Positions 1 to 8,094 of a stretch of DNA of 64,000 bases are shown here, in pieces. The DNA comes from JAEZAA01 sp964514485. GTDB lineage: Bacteria; Pseudomonadota; Gammaproteobacteria; Pseudomonadales; Oleiphilaceae. The notes beneath the pieces are model-generated. The model worked only from the letters and a program-made list of their open reading frames with translations, was not told where the DNA came from and made no database searches. Position 1 is the first letter of the stretch, and every line of letters starts with the position of its first letter. The stretch lies in NCBI GenBank assembly GCA_964514485.1, contig CAZEWG010000008.1, positions 1-64,000 on the forward strand. The letters are read 5' to 3'. The translations under genes were made by a program, and so were the position numbers.

Positions 1-681
1 GCCCGGGACATAGTGGGCGCTGGGCACAATCAGAATGCGTCCCTGGGGATGGTTCAGCAGAAAGCTGTAGTTTTCACCCAGCCGGTAATCGGCAAGCCGG
101 GCAGGCGGCGTGAGGGGCTGGTCGATGGTGCCGGGTGTGACCGGGTCCGGTGAGTGGGGTGTTTCGAAGATCCGGATCTCGAACTGACCCAGGTTCAATA
201 TATCGCCATGCTGGATCACCCGAATCTGATCCTCGCCAAGCCCGCCCCCTCGTCCGATATTGGCAGTGGATTCCGAACCCATCAGCCGGGCGCCCAATTT
301 TCCGGCCACAACGGCGGAGTCCATGGCATGGTCGTGGTGGGAGTGGGCGACCAGCAGGGCATCGGCCTGATCTACCTGGCCCCGGGCCAGAGCGGCGTCG
401 ATGCGCGCCAGATCCGGGCTCAAAGGCATGAAGAGCAGGCTCAGCCAGCTTGGGCGGGAGAAAAAGCCATCAATCATGACGGTTGTTTCGCCATCGCCAA
501 TGGTCAGGGTGGAGACCCCGAACCATTGGGCCTGCAGGCCGGAGTCCTGCTCTGAAGCTGGCAAGGTAAGTTCTGTATAAGGCGTCAAGGGTGGGGAAGA
601 GAAGAGCTCAATGGCCAATAAAATCACAGTGGCCAGCACAATGATTGCCGCTAAAAGCCCGATACGGACGGTGCGCCTCAT
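1..681 (-). CDS. MBL-fold metallo-hydrolase, C-terminus cut by window edge
   Basis: Reading the minus strand from an ATG at 681 gives an open frame that runs off position 1 without a stop, so the gene is partial (about 227 residues visible). It starts with a hydrophobic stretch (about residues 5-27) that looks like a signal anchor, so the enzyme is probably periplasmic or membrane bound. The motif HSHHDHAMD near residue 113 is the zinc-binding HxHxDH signature of the metallo-beta-lactamase fold, and GSESTANIGRGGG follows as in phosphodiesterase-like or lactonase-like members. The substrate cannot be told. The next gene on the same strand ends at 797, so the two could be transcribed in series, but a hairpin lies between them. 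Confidence 0.8.
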   Translation of the reverse strand, partial: MRRTVRIGLLAAIIVLATVILLAIELFSSPPLTPYTELTLPASEQDSGLQAQWFGVSTLTIGDGETTVMIDGFFSRPSWLSLLFMPLSPDLARIDAALARGQVDQADALLVAHSHHDHAMDSAVVAGKLGARLMGSESTANIGRGGGLGEDQIRVIQHGDILNLGQFEIRIFETPHSPDPVTPGTIDQPLTPPARLADYRLGENYSFLLNHPQGRILIVPSAHYVPG

Positions 682-767
682 GTCAGCTCCAGAGTCCAAG
701 GAACATTTCTTTCATCCTAGCCAACATTGGCCCGACCGTTTGTGAATCTGTTGCTAAAAACCGTATG

Positions 768-790
768 CCCTCCGGGAGAGGCCCGGAGGG
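768..790 (-). terminator. Hairpin after the transporter-acyltransferase gene
   Basis: A 9-bp perfect stem (CCCTCCGGG / CCCGGAGGG, 5-nt loop) begins 7 nt past the stop of the minus-strand gene ending at 797. Reading on the minus strand it is followed, after CATACGG, by a run of five T. It is plausibly an intrinsic terminator, slightly imperfect because the U-tract is not directly adjacent. Confidence 0.55.
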
Positions 791-796
791 GCGGAT

Positions 797-2686
797 TTAA
801 AGCTTGTCTCCTCGCAGGCCGGCGACTTCAGTTTCTAAGGCGGCAGCGGTGACCCTTTCCGGCTGCCAGGCCGGGCCGGCCAGGATATTCACCCGGGACC
901 AGAAGCGGCGAGGCAGCTTGCTGAACGCACCCCCATTGGCGTGGCTGAAGTAGGAGCCCCAGAGACCTTGCAGGGCCATGGGGATCACCGGGACCGGGTC
1001 ACGTTCGATGATTTTTTCGATACCGGCGCGGAAGGGGTTGAGCTGGCCATCCCGGGTCAGTTTGCCTTCGGGAAAGATACAGATGAGGTTGCCATCCCGC
1101 AGTTCCTGGCTGATTTTTTCGAACGCCTCATGGTAGGTCTTGGGATCTTTTTTCTCCGGCGCGATCGGGATGGTGCGTGCTGTCTTGAAAAAAGCTTTCA
1201 GGCCCGGAGTTTCCGAAATGGCTTTGTCCATCACGAAGCGGATCGGTCGACGGCTGGCACCTGCCAGCAGCAAGGCATCTACGTAGCTCACATGGTTGCA
1301 GACCAGTACTGCTGGGCCTTCTTCCGGGATATGTTCCAGTCCCTCTTGGCTGACCCGGTACAGGGTGCGGCTGAGCAGCCAGATGACAAAGCGCAGGGTA
1401 AATTCCGGCACCTGCCGATAGACATAACCCGCCACAAAGATATTGATGATCGCCAGCACCAGGAAATATTCGGGAATGCTGAGCTTGGCCACCACCAGCA
1501 GCAAGGCTGCAAAGGCGGCTGCAATCACCATGAACAGGGCATTGAGGATATTGTTGGCGGCAATCACCTGGGCCCGTTCTTTCTCATCGCTGCGGGTTTG
1601 TACCATGGCATACAGGGGCACGATAAACAGACCGCCGAACAGACCGATCAAGAGCAGGTCAATGAGCACGCGCCAGTTCTCAGAGGACGCCAGGAAAGCC
1701 CAGGCTGTGGCCGGTTCACTCCCGGCTGCGACGGCGGGAATCGCGAAATAAAGATCAATTCCAAACAGGCTGAGACCCAGAGAGCCGATGGGGACAATGC
1801 CCAGCTCGATCCGGCGACCGGACAGACGTTCACACAGCAGAGAGCCCGCGCCAATACCCACGGAGAATACTGTCAGCAACAGGGTGACCACCTGGGGCCC
1901 GCCAGCCAGCACATCCTTGGCGAAATTGTTGAACTGGGTCAGGTAGCTGGCTCCCAGGAACCAGAACCAGCTAATCGCCAGGATCGACAGCAGCACCGGA
2001 CGGTTTTTCTTGAGCGAGGCGACGGTATGGACGATTTCCGTCACCGGGTTCCAGTTGATGGGAAGAGCCGGGTCCGGCGCTTCGGCTTTAGGGATGCCCC
2101 GGCTGGCCCAATAGCCCAGCAAGGCACAGAGGATAACGGCTCCCGCAATCAAATAGGTGCCCGCCGGCAATTCGAACAGGATGCCACTGAGGATGGTGCC
2201 CGCCAGAATCGCCAGGAAAGTGCCCATCTCTACCAGCGCGTTGCCGCCCACCAGCTCTTCCGATTTCAGGTGTTGGGGCAGAATGGCATACTTGGCGGGC
2301 CCGAAGAAGGCGGATTGGGTACCCATAGCAAACAGCAACAGCATCATCATCCAGACAGAACCGGTCAAGAAGGCTGCAGCGCCCAGTACCATAATCAGAA
2401 TCTCCGCCAGCTTGATCCGGCGAATCAGCCAGGATTTCTCGAACTTGTCGGCCAGTTGCCCGGCCATGGGAGAAAACAGGAAAAACGGCAGGATGAACAG
2501 GCCGGCGGCCAGGTTCACCAGCAGGTCACTGTTGAGTTCTCCCGATTGCTGGGAGGCCACGAAAGTGACATACAACAGCAGGCCGGTCTTGTAGAGGTTG
2601 TCGTTGAAGGCACCGAGCGCCTGGGTGAAGAAGAAGGGGCGAAACCGCCGGGTTCTGAGCAGGCGAAACTGGCTGTGGTTTTCCAT
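797..2686 (-). CDS. MFS transporter fused to 1-acylglycerophosphate-type acyltransferase (LplT-PlsC fusion)
   Basis: The 629-residue protein has two parts. Residues 1 to about 425 form a major facilitator with 11-12 hydrophobic segments and the N-terminal QALGAFNDNLYK motif typical of lysophospholipid transporter LplT. The C-terminal part is a glycerolipid acyltransferase with block I NHVSYVD (about residue 463) and block III FPEGKLTRDG (about 535). By family it should flip lysophosphatidylethanolamine inward and re-acylate it at the inner membrane. Many relatives carry a third AMP-binding acyl-ACP synthetase domain, as in Aas; it is absent here, so acyl-ACP or acyl-CoA would have to come from elsewhere. 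The TetR gene upstream ends 10 bp before this start, which suggests a two-gene operon. Confidence 0.88.
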   Translation of the reverse strand: MENHSQFRLLRTRRFRPFFFTQALGAFNDNLYKTGLLLYVTFVASQQSGELNSDLLVNLAAGLFILPFFLFSPMAGQLADKFEKSWLIRRIKLAEILIMVLGAAAFLTGSVWMMMLLLFAMGTQSAFFGPAKYAILPQHLKSEELVGGNALVEMGTFLAILAGTILSGILFELPAGTYLIAGAVILCALLGYWASRGIPKAEAPDPALPINWNPVTEIVHTVASLKKNRPVLLSILAISWFWFLGASYLTQFNNFAKDVLAGGPQVVTLLLTVFSVGIGAGSLLCERLSGRRIELGIVPIGSLGLSLFGIDLYFAIPAVAAGSEPATAWAFLASSENWRVLIDLLLIGLFGGLFIVPLYAMVQTRSDEKERAQVIAANNILNALFMVIAAAFAALLLVVAKLSIPEYFLVLAIINIFVAGYVYRQVPEFTLRFVIWLLSRTLYRVSQEGLEHIPEEGPAVLVCNHVSYVDALLLAGASRRPIRFVMDKAISETPGLKAFFKTARTIPIAPEKKDPKTYHEAFEKISQELRDGNLICIFPEGKLTRDGQLNPFRAGIEKIIERDPVPVIPMALQGLWGSYFSHANGGAFSKLPRRFWSRVNILAGPAWQPERVTAAALETEVAGLRGDKL

Positions 2687-2696
2687 GGTCTCTTCC

Positions 2697-3305
2697 TTAA
2701 GCCTGGGAGGCTGTCCAGCTTTGTAGGTAGTTGTTGATCAGGGAGTCAATCAGGTCGCTGCCCTGGATGTCGGGCTCGGCGAACAACTTTTCATCCACAC
2801 AGAGCACGGTGATGCCATGCACACCGCCCCACAGGACTCGGGTGGCGGTTTGGAGTTGTTTGTCCGTGGCTCCTGGTTTGAGTTCGCCAAGCAACCGTTC
2901 CAGCAGGGTAAAGAGGTTTTGAATCCGCTGGTTGTGCCACTCGGGCAAGGGTTCCTGGGGGCCCAGCTTGTGTTCGAAGATCAGCCGCCAACGGTTACGG
3001 TGGGTGAGGGCAAAATCCAGATAAGCCTGGGCAATCTGGTGCAGGGCTCGGGCGGGTTCGGGTTTGTTTTCCAGAGTCTGGTTGAGGTGGGCGGCCAGTT
3101 CATCCAGGGTTTCCGCATTCACCCGCAGTAACAGGTAGTTCCAGCTTCCGAACGAGTGCACCAACGCGCCCGCTGAATAACCGGCCCGTCTGGCCACTTC
3201 CCGCAGGCTGATTTGTGAAACCGGTAACTCTTCCAACATTGCACAGGTTTGAGCAAGTACGCGCTCCTGAAGCTCTTGGGGGGAGCTGTCCGATCGCCGA
3301 GCCAT
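2697..3305 (-). CDS. TetR/AcrR family transcriptional regulator
   Basis: A 202-residue protein with an N-terminal helix-turn-helix of TetR type (about residues 30-60; ISLREVARRAGYSAGALVHSF) and a helical ligand-binding C-terminal part with no residues that identify the ligand. It lies 10 bp upstream of, and on the same strand as, the transporter-acyltransferase gene, and short palindromes overlap its promoter region. The likely role is autoregulation plus control of phospholipid repair in response to a fatty acyl or membrane signal. The ligand is an inference from the neighbour only. Confidence 0.88.
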   Translation of the reverse strand: MARRSDSSPQELQERVLAQTCAMLEELPVSQISLREVARRAGYSAGALVHSFGSWNYLLLRVNAETLDELAAHLNQTLENKPEPARALHQIAQAYLDFALTHRNRWRLIFEHKLGPQEPLPEWHNQRIQNLFTLLERLLGELKPGATDKQLQTATRVLWGGVHGITVLCVDEKLFAEPDIQGSDLIDSLINNYLQSWTASQA

Positions 3306-3318
3306 GATTTTTATTCCT

Positions 3319-3363
3319 TTAAACGCTGTTTAATTGTTCGCAACAATAAAACGCTGTTTAATT
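3319..3363. promoter_or_regulatory. Operator array upstream of the tetR gene
   Basis: A 15-bp direct repeat AAACGCTGTTTAATT occurs at 3321-3335 and 3349-3363, 28 bp apart. The first copy is centred on the palindrome TTAAAC-GCT-GTTTAA (3319-3333). Between the copies lies a further inverted repeat ATTGTT-CGC-AACAAT (3333-3347). The cluster sits 14-58 bp upstream of the TetR start, the usual place for an autoregulatory TetR operator. Binding is inferred. Confidence 0.6.
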
Positions 3364-3719
3364 AAAGTCAAGTGGCTGCTAACCAGAAGACGGGCGGTCT
3401 TTTTATGGCGCTGAACCTTAGGAGGAGAGTGCCTTGTGGGGGAGGGGGCGGCATTTCAGGAAGTCGAGGATAAAGGGAGATTGTGTGGCGCCGGCTCAGG
3501 GGATGGCGGGTAAAACATCCCGCTTGGGAATCAATAAATAAAACAGGTTTTCATCGATTTAACAGGCTTTTAGTTCAAAAATTTTTGACATTCGGCGGAG
3601 GAGGGAGAGCCTATCATTAGAGTCCGGTGGATGAGCTACAGAAGCAGCAGTACGACTGGGCGCTTGTTTCACCGCAGGCTGTGGCTCACCCGAACTTCAT
3701 CACCATGGAGGGATGAGCC
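3364..3719. other. Non-coding stretch between tetR and the flavin oxidoreductase
   Basis: No convincing gene was seen in this divergent intergenic region. It should hold the promoter of the downstream oxidoreductase. A Shine-Dalgarno-like GGAGGGATGA lies just ahead of the ATG at 3720; the earlier ATG at 3704 hits a stop after three codons. Confidence 0.5.
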
Positions 3720-5180
3720 ATGGATACTCTACAACTACGAACTCTCTCCGGAAGCTCCACAACAGTAGACGCTGCTGAACTGGAAGCCTTTCGTGCTCGC
3801 CTGCAAGGTGAGCTTCTGACACCTGATCAACCGGGCTATGAAGACGCCCGCAAGATCTGGAACGCCATGATTGAGCGCAAGCCAGCAGCCATCATCCGTT
3901 GCCGAGCCGTGGAGGATATTGCTCTGGCCGTGGACTTCGCCCGACACCATAGCCTGTTGATCTCGGTGCGTGGCGGTGGCCATAACATTGCCGGTAATGC
4001 TCTTTGTGAGCAGGGGTTGATGATTGATCTGTCCCAAATGAAGGCGGTGCAGGTCGATCCCGAAAAACAGACCGCCAAAGTGGAGCCCGGTGCCACCCTG
4101 GCAGATTTTGACCGGGAGGCTCAAAAGTATGGGCTGGCCACGCCTTTGGGAATCAACTCCACCACGGGTGTTGCCGGTTTGACCCTGGGCGGTGGTTTTG
4201 GCTGGCTGACCCGTAAATATGGGGTCACAGTGGATAACCTGATCGGCGCCGATGTGATTACCGCCAATGGCCAGCGGGTGCATGCCAGTGAACAGGAAAA
4301 TGCGGATCTGTTCTGGGGCATTCGCGGGGGCGGCGGCAACTTTGGCATCGTCACCAACTTTGAGTTTCGCTTGCATCCGGTCGGCCCGGAAATCACGGCG
4401 GGTCTGGTGGTGTTTCCCTTCGATCAGGCCAAGTCTGTGCTCTATCAGTACCCGGCGCTGGCCGCCAGCCAGTCCGACGATTCCATGGTTTGGGTCGTGC
4501 TGCGGCATGCTCCGCCCCTGCCTTTCTTGCCTGCTGAATCCCATGGCCAGAAGGTGGTGGTGATGGCATTTTTCAGCATCGCCTCTCCTGAGGAAACCGA
4601 ACGTCAGCTCAATGCCGTGCGCGCCTTGGGCCAGCCCCTGGGCGAGCATGTGGGGCCGATGCCTTATACGGCCTGGCAGCAGGCCTTTGATCCGCTGTTG
4701 ACGCCGGGGGTGCGCAACTACTGGAAGTCCCACTTCTTCGCCTCCTTGGATGAGGGCGTGCTGGACGTGTTCCTGGACTTCTCCTCACGCTTGCCGTCGT
4801 CTCACTGTGAAATCTTTATCGGCCAGTTGGGCGGTCAGGCGTCCCGTATTCCGTCGGGCGCTACCGCTTATTCTCATCGGGATGCGCAATTCGGGATGAA
4901 CGTTCATGGCCGCTGGGAAACCGCCGCCGAAGACACGCACTGTGTCGCCTGGTGTCGGGATCTGTTCAAGGCGACTGCGCCTTATTCCACTGGCGGCGTC
5001 TACGTGAACTTCCTATCCCAGGATGATGTGGATCGTATCCCCGCCGCCTACCGGCCGGAGGTTTGGACCCGGCTGGTGGAGCTGAAGAATAAGTGGGATC
5101 CGCAGAACTTATTCCGGATGAACCAGAATATTCAGCCCAAAGTTGTGAAGGAAAAAGCGGAAGAGGCGACTCTGGTTTAA
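3720..5180 (+). CDS. FAD-binding oxidoreductase of the berberine-bridge-enzyme/PCMH type
   Basis: The 486-residue protein has an N-terminal PCMH FAD-binding domain (about residues 50-225) and a C-terminal BBE domain ending in LFRMNQNIQP. The motif RGGGHNIAG places a histidine at residue 88, the usual 8-alpha-histidyl attachment site for FAD. The second, cysteinyl attachment site of bicovalent members is not seen in the matching segment STTGVAGLTLGGGFG, so the flavin is probably held by one bond. Relatives oxidise sugars, alkaloids or secondary metabolites; the substrate is unknown. There is no signal peptide. It appears to be a single-gene unit ending in a clear terminator. Confidence 0.87.
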   Translation: MDTLQLRTLSGSSTTVDAAELEAFRARLQGELLTPDQPGYEDARKIWNAMIERKPAAIIRCRAVEDIALAVDFARHHSLLISVRGGGHNIAGNALCEQGLMIDLSQMKAVQVDPEKQTAKVEPGATLADFDREAQKYGLATPLGINSTTGVAGLTLGGGFGWLTRKYGVTVDNLIGADVITANGQRVHASEQENADLFWGIRGGGGNFGIVTNFEFRLHPVGPEITAGLVVFPFDQAKSVLYQYPALAASQSDDSMVWVVLRHAPPLPFLPAESHGQKVVVMAFFSIASPEETERQLNAVRALGQPLGEHVGPMPYTAWQQAFDPLLTPGVRNYWKSHFFASLDEGVLDVFLDFSSRLPSSHCEIFIGQLGGQASRIPSGATAYSHRDAQFGMNVHGRWETAAEDTHCVAWCRDLFKATAPYSTGGVYVNFLSQDDVDRIPAAYRPEVWTRLVELKNKWDPQNLFRMNQNIQPKVVKEKAEEATLV

Positions 5181-5193
5181 GTGCCAAGCGATA

Positions 5194-5222
5194 ACCCGCC
5201 TGGGGAGCCGGGCGGGTTTTTA
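5194..5222 (+). terminator. Rho-independent terminator
   Basis: Stem AACCCGCC / GGCGGGTT with a 10-nt loop, followed by five T. It starts 14 nt after the stop codon of the flavin oxidoreductase gene. Confidence 0.85.
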
Positions 5223-5316
5223 AGCAACAGGATTGCCAATCCGTTTCTCGAGGCAGGTTTTGTACTTGAGCCGGGCTTCTCTGGGGCAAATGAGCCCCGT
5301 AATAATTTTGCCCACC

Positions 5317-5544
5317 TCAGACTCTGCCACCATGCACACCCACAAAACGCTGCAGGATGGCCTGCAGTTCAGCCACGCTCATATCCACATGCTCCACGAC
5401 ACGTCCGTACAGCATGGCTGTGGGTACATTCCGTCCATTCCTTTGGTTTTGTAGTTCCTGAAGACACACCAGAACAATCCGTTCCTTGGTGGTCAGTCCA
5501 TCCCGGACATCCGGAATGTGGTCATGGTTGGGGGAGTCGTCCAT
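5317..5544 (-). CDS. Small hypothetical protein, helical
   Basis: A 75-residue protein I do not recognise. The middle (about residues 19-70) has the spacing of amphipathic helices, TKERIVLVCLQELQNQR then MSVAELQAILQRFV, and could be a small DNA- or protein-binding helical domain. The ATG at 5544 has AGGA about 11 nt upstream. It follows the thioesterase gene on the same strand with a 27-bp gap, so the two are probably co-transcribed. A chance frame is possible, but codon use looks like that of a real gene. Confidence 0.55.
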   Translation of the reverse strand: MDDSPNHDHIPDVRDGLTTKERIVLVCLQELQNQRNGRNVPTAMLYGRVVEHVDMSVAELQAILQRFVGVHGGRV

Positions 5545-5571
5545 GGGCGGGAGATCCTGCTGTTCAGTATG

Positions 5572-6006
5572 TTAAGAAGCCTTGGGCCACAGAATCATTT
5601 GGGTACAGCGGAACAGGGCAATTTTCCGGCCGGTGGCTTCATCAGTGACCACAGCATCCCACACATGGGTATTACGCCCCAAATGCTGAGCGGTAGCCAC
5701 ACAGGCAAGGGCACCTTCCCGCAGGGTGCCCAAATGATTGCTTTTCAGTTCGATGGTGGTGAACGACTGGGCGCCTTCCGGCAGATGGGCCACGGTGGCA
5801 TAGCCACAGGTGGTATCGGCCAGGGCAATCACGCTGGCGGCATGCAGATAGGTGTTGGGCGCCAAGTGGAAGGGTTTGATCTCCATACGGCTGGAAACGC
5901 TTTGCTCCTTTACGGCCACGACTTCAACGCCCATGTAGCCGGGCAGGCGCTCTTGGCCCCGTGCTTTCAGGCTCTCGACCGTAATATCTTGGCGTAATGT
6001 GGACAT
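5572..6006 (-). CDS. PaaI/DUF4442-type hotdog thioesterase
   Basis: The 144-residue protein matches the length and pattern of hotdog-fold acyl-CoA thioesterases of the PaaI group. The segment HLAPNTYLHAASVIALADTT is the central hotdog helix with the catalytic Asp/Asn region, and FTTIELKSNHLGTLREG is the following beta-strand pair. It should hydrolyse an acyl- or aryl-CoA in the cytoplasm; the natural substrate is not evident. A small hypothetical gene lies downstream on the same strand, and a 12-bp palindrome lies about 140 bp upstream. Confidence 0.82.
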   Translation of the reverse strand: MSTLRQDITVESLKARGQERLPGYMGVEVVAVKEQSVSSRMEIKPFHLAPNTYLHAASVIALADTTCGYATVAHLPEGAQSFTTIELKSNHLGTLREGALACVATAQHLGRNTHVWDAVVTDEATGRKIALFRCTQMILWPKAS

Positions 6007-6148
6007 GGAGGTTCTCCTTGGATTGAGTGGATTATTGTTGGTTGTTTGCGTTCTGAATGAAGCTCTAGGTTAAAAGATTTAAGGCTCGCCGGAGGGCGGT
6101 ACAGCCGAATCGACCGCAGTGGCTTCGTGTCGGACCTATACTAGCAGA

Positions 6149-6160
6149 CTGTACGTACAG
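6149..6160. promoter_or_regulatory. Perfect palindrome, candidate operator
   Basis: CTGTACGTACAG is a perfect 12-bp palindrome in the region between the thioesterase gene (minus strand) and the siderophore-binding gene (plus strand). The half-site spacing is too short for a LexA box. It resembles the core of some TetR-family operators. Confidence 0.35.
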
Positions 6161-6214
6161 CTCGGGATGGTTATGGGATTTTTGTCCCAAAATCCTATCT
6201 GAGGAGGATTCATC

Positions 6215-6292
6215 ATGGGATACAAACAGGCATTTCTAATGGTCGGGGCACTGTTGCTTACGCCTCTGGCGTTGGCGGAGGAAAAAGTTTAG
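6215..6292 (+). CDS. 25-residue signal-peptide-like ORF, possible gene remnant
   Basis: A strong Shine-Dalgarno GAGGAGG (6201-6207) precedes an ATG at 6215. The 25 codons encode a basic start, a hydrophobic core (FLMVGALLLTPLALA) and an AEEK-like cleavage region, then TAG. It looks like a signal peptide cut short, and no homologous frame continues downstream. It may be the remnant of an exported protein, or a leader peptide ahead of the iron-regulated gene that follows. I favour a remnant. Confidence 0.4.
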   Translation: MGYKQAFLMVGALLLTPLALAEEKV

Positions 6293-6316
6293 GGAAGGCA
6301 GCAAAAAACGCTGGAT

Positions 6317-6335
6317 AATAATGAGAATAGTTATT
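6317..6335. promoter_or_regulatory. Fur-box-like site with overlapping promoter
   Basis: AATAATGAGAATAGTTATT matches the 19-bp Fur consensus GATAATGATAATCATTATC at 14 positions by my count. A TATAAT element follows at 6337-6342, so a bound Fur dimer would block the promoter of the siderophore-binding gene that starts at 6373. Confidence 0.72.
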
Positions 6336-6372
6336 ATATAATGCCGATTCTCATAAGCCTTGAGGGTAAAGC

Positions 6373-7242
6373 ATGAAACTGACCGCTGTTGTTGCTGCAG
6401 CTGTTCTATCGTTGTCGACTGGTCTTGCCGTGGCTGATGATGCTTCGGTGGCCAAGCAGGGAAAAACTACCGAACGGGCGGTGGTATTGGATTTCGGAGC
6501 CCTGGATACCCTGGATGCCCTGGGGCTTCAGGCCAGCGTGGTGGCCGTACCCAGACAGGGGCTGCCGGAGTATTTGTCCCAGTATGACGATGAGCGTTAT
6601 GCCGATGCCGGCGGTCTGAAAACGCCGAATGTAGAGACCATTGCCAAACTGTCGCCTTCCCTGGTGCTGATGACTAGTCGCTCCGGAGAGCACCGCGAAG
6701 CTCTTGAAGAAATCACCACCGTGGTGGATGTCAGCATGGGCACGGATACTGACTATCTAACGGCCTTTGATGCCAATATCCGTAAGCTGGCAGAGCGCTT
6801 CGGCGCGGGTGAACAGGCTGAGAAGAAGCTGAAGGAGCTGCATGACAAAGTCTCCAAGGCACGCGCCGAGGCTCCGAAAGAGGCCAAAGTCCTGGTGGCT
6901 ACCCACAATGACGGCCGGCTGATGCTGAACAAGCATCCGGTGGTGTATCAGGTGCTTCAATTGCCCGAGCCTGTACTACCGCCCAGCGTGAAGAGCGAAA
7001 AACGTGGCGAGCGGGTGTTCACGCCGCTGTCGGTAGAGGCCATCCAGGAAATCAAGCCCGCAGTGCTGCTGGTTGTTGACCGGAGTGCCGCTATTGGTGG
7101 TGAGCCGTTGAATCCGGAATCACTGCAAAAGTCCTTGGGCGGTACCAAGGTTAAGGTGCTGTCTCCGGCGCTGTGGTACTTGTCCGGTGGTGGCCTGCAA
7201 AGCCTGAGCCTGCAAATCGACGAAGTGGTGGAAGCACTGTAA
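6373..7242 (+). CDS. Periplasmic siderophore-binding protein (FatB/CeuE/YclQ-like)
   Basis: The 289-residue protein begins with a signal peptide (about residues 1-21, cut near LAVA-DD) and has the two-lobed PF01497 organisation. The start of the mature protein, VVLDFGALDTLDALG, is typical of the FatB/CeuE/YclQ branch, which binds petrobactin or other catecholates. It should deliver ferric siderophore to an inner-membrane ABC permease. No permease or ATPase is adjacent, so it may share the FecCD-FecE system encoded 6 kb downstream. A Fur-box-like site and a TATAAT lie directly upstream and a terminator follows, so it is a solo iron-repressed unit. Confidence 0.85.
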   Translation: MKLTAVVAAAVLSLSTGLAVADDASVAKQGKTTERAVVLDFGALDTLDALGLQASVVAVPRQGLPEYLSQYDDERYADAGGLKTPNVETIAKLSPSLVLMTSRSGEHREALEEITTVVDVSMGTDTDYLTAFDANIRKLAERFGAGEQAEKKLKELHDKVSKARAEAPKEAKVLVATHNDGRLMLNKHPVVYQVLQLPEPVLPPSVKSEKRGERVFTPLSVEAIQEIKPAVLLVVDRSAAIGGEPLNPESLQKSLGGTKVKVLSPALWYLSGGGLQSLSLQIDEVVEAL

Positions 7243-7269
7243 GTCCTGGTGCAGTTTCATGAAAGTATG

Positions 7270-7302
7270 ACAGGGGGAGCCAATGGCTCCTCCTGTTTTT
7301 TT
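7270..7302 (+). terminator. Rho-independent terminator
   Basis: Stem ACAGG plus GGAGCC pairs with GGCTCC plus CCTGT (loop AAT, one bulge), followed by a run of seven T. It lies between the binding-protein gene and the convergent methyltransferase gene. Confidence 0.85.
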
Positions 7303-7319
7303 GTGAATTGAATAGAACG

Positions 7320-8030
7320 CTATTGTGAGCGGCTGGAACGCTTGGGCTTCTGCGGGAGTTCGTTTTCTTGCGCTGCGGCTTTTCGAGCTCTGAACAGGAA
7401 CACGGTACCGATCAGACGGCTCTCCACCTCGACAAATCGTTGTCTCAATTCGGATTCGATAGCCTCGGCCGTGTCGTCACGGTTGCAGAAGATGCCGCGC
7501 CGGTTATAGAGGCTTTTTAAGGTCTTGCTGAACAGGTTGTCCGCTTCCCGGTTGACGATGGTGGCCCCAAAACAGACGCCATCGTCTTTCAAGTGGGTCT
7601 TGATGTGGTCGAACACGATCCCTTTCTGGCGGGGCGTACCCGGCAGGCAGTGCAGCACATAGTTGATGCCGACAGATTCGAAACGGGTATCGAGCCCCTG
7701 GAACGGCTCCAGTACATTGGCCCGATAAATCCGTGGGTTGAAACGTTGAAGACGCTCCGCGGTTTGCTGCAGGCAGTGGCGGTTGAGGTCAAATAAAACC
7801 AGATCGTTCACCGGCTGGCGCGGTACGCAGTATTCCAGGAAATAGCCGGTGCCGACACCAATTTCCAAATGGCTGGTGCTGACGTACTGGTCGTACAGAT
7901 GCTGAATGTAGTGGCTGGGGCAGCGCCAGGCGAGGCGGTTGGAAAGTCCGAGCACGAGCGGGTCGTAGAGTGACAAGGTGAGCTTGGTGTAAATGGCCTG
8001 ACCAGGGCGTGGGTCGAGTGGGCTCTCCAT
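7320..8030 (-). CDS. Class I SAM-dependent methyltransferase
   Basis: The 236-residue protein has the Rossmann SAM-binding motif I LEIGVGTGYFL (about residues 54-64), an acidic motif II at DLVLFDLNRHC, and the post-I region GINYVLHCLPG. This places it in the UbiE/Methyltransf_25-like group of small-molecule methyltransferases. The substrate is unknown. It has its own promoter-like sequence upstream and AAGGAAG as ribosome-binding site. It is the last gene of a minus-strand run that includes a second methyltransferase, an iron-dependent redox enzyme and an aminotransferase, so a role in tailoring a small molecule is possible but inferred. Confidence 0.8.
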   Translation of the reverse strand: MESPLDPRPGQAIYTKLTLSLYDPLVLGLSNRLAWRCPSHYIQHLYDQYVSTSHLEIGVGTGYFLEYCVPRQPVNDLVLFDLNRHCLQQTAERLQRFNPRIYRANVLEPFQGLDTRFESVGINYVLHCLPGTPRQKGIVFDHIKTHLKDDGVCFGATIVNREADNLFSKTLKSLYNRRGIFCNRDDTAEAIESELRQRFVEVESRLIGTVFLFRARKAAAQENELPQKPKRSSRSQ

Positions 8031-8066
8031 GAGAATCTTCCTTGTCGATGGACAAATTTTGTACTG

Positions 8067-8094
8067 ATTATACCGATCTCTTCTGAGGGCACAA
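8067..8094 (-). promoter_or_regulatory. Sigma-70-like promoter for the methyltransferase gene
   Basis: On the minus strand TTGTGC (8089-8094) and a perfect TATAAT (8067-8072) are separated by 16 bp, about 40 bp upstream of the ATG at 8030. Confidence 0.55.

Noticed and set aside
941..2737. Very long open frame on the plus strand opposite the transporter-acyltransferase gene
   Set aside because: It is the mirror of a well-supported gene, has a Gln/Gly/His-rich composition typical of antisense frames, and lacks any recognisable motif.
6149..6160. LexA (SOS) box
   Set aside because: The half-sites CTGT and ACAG are only four bases apart, whereas LexA needs eight.
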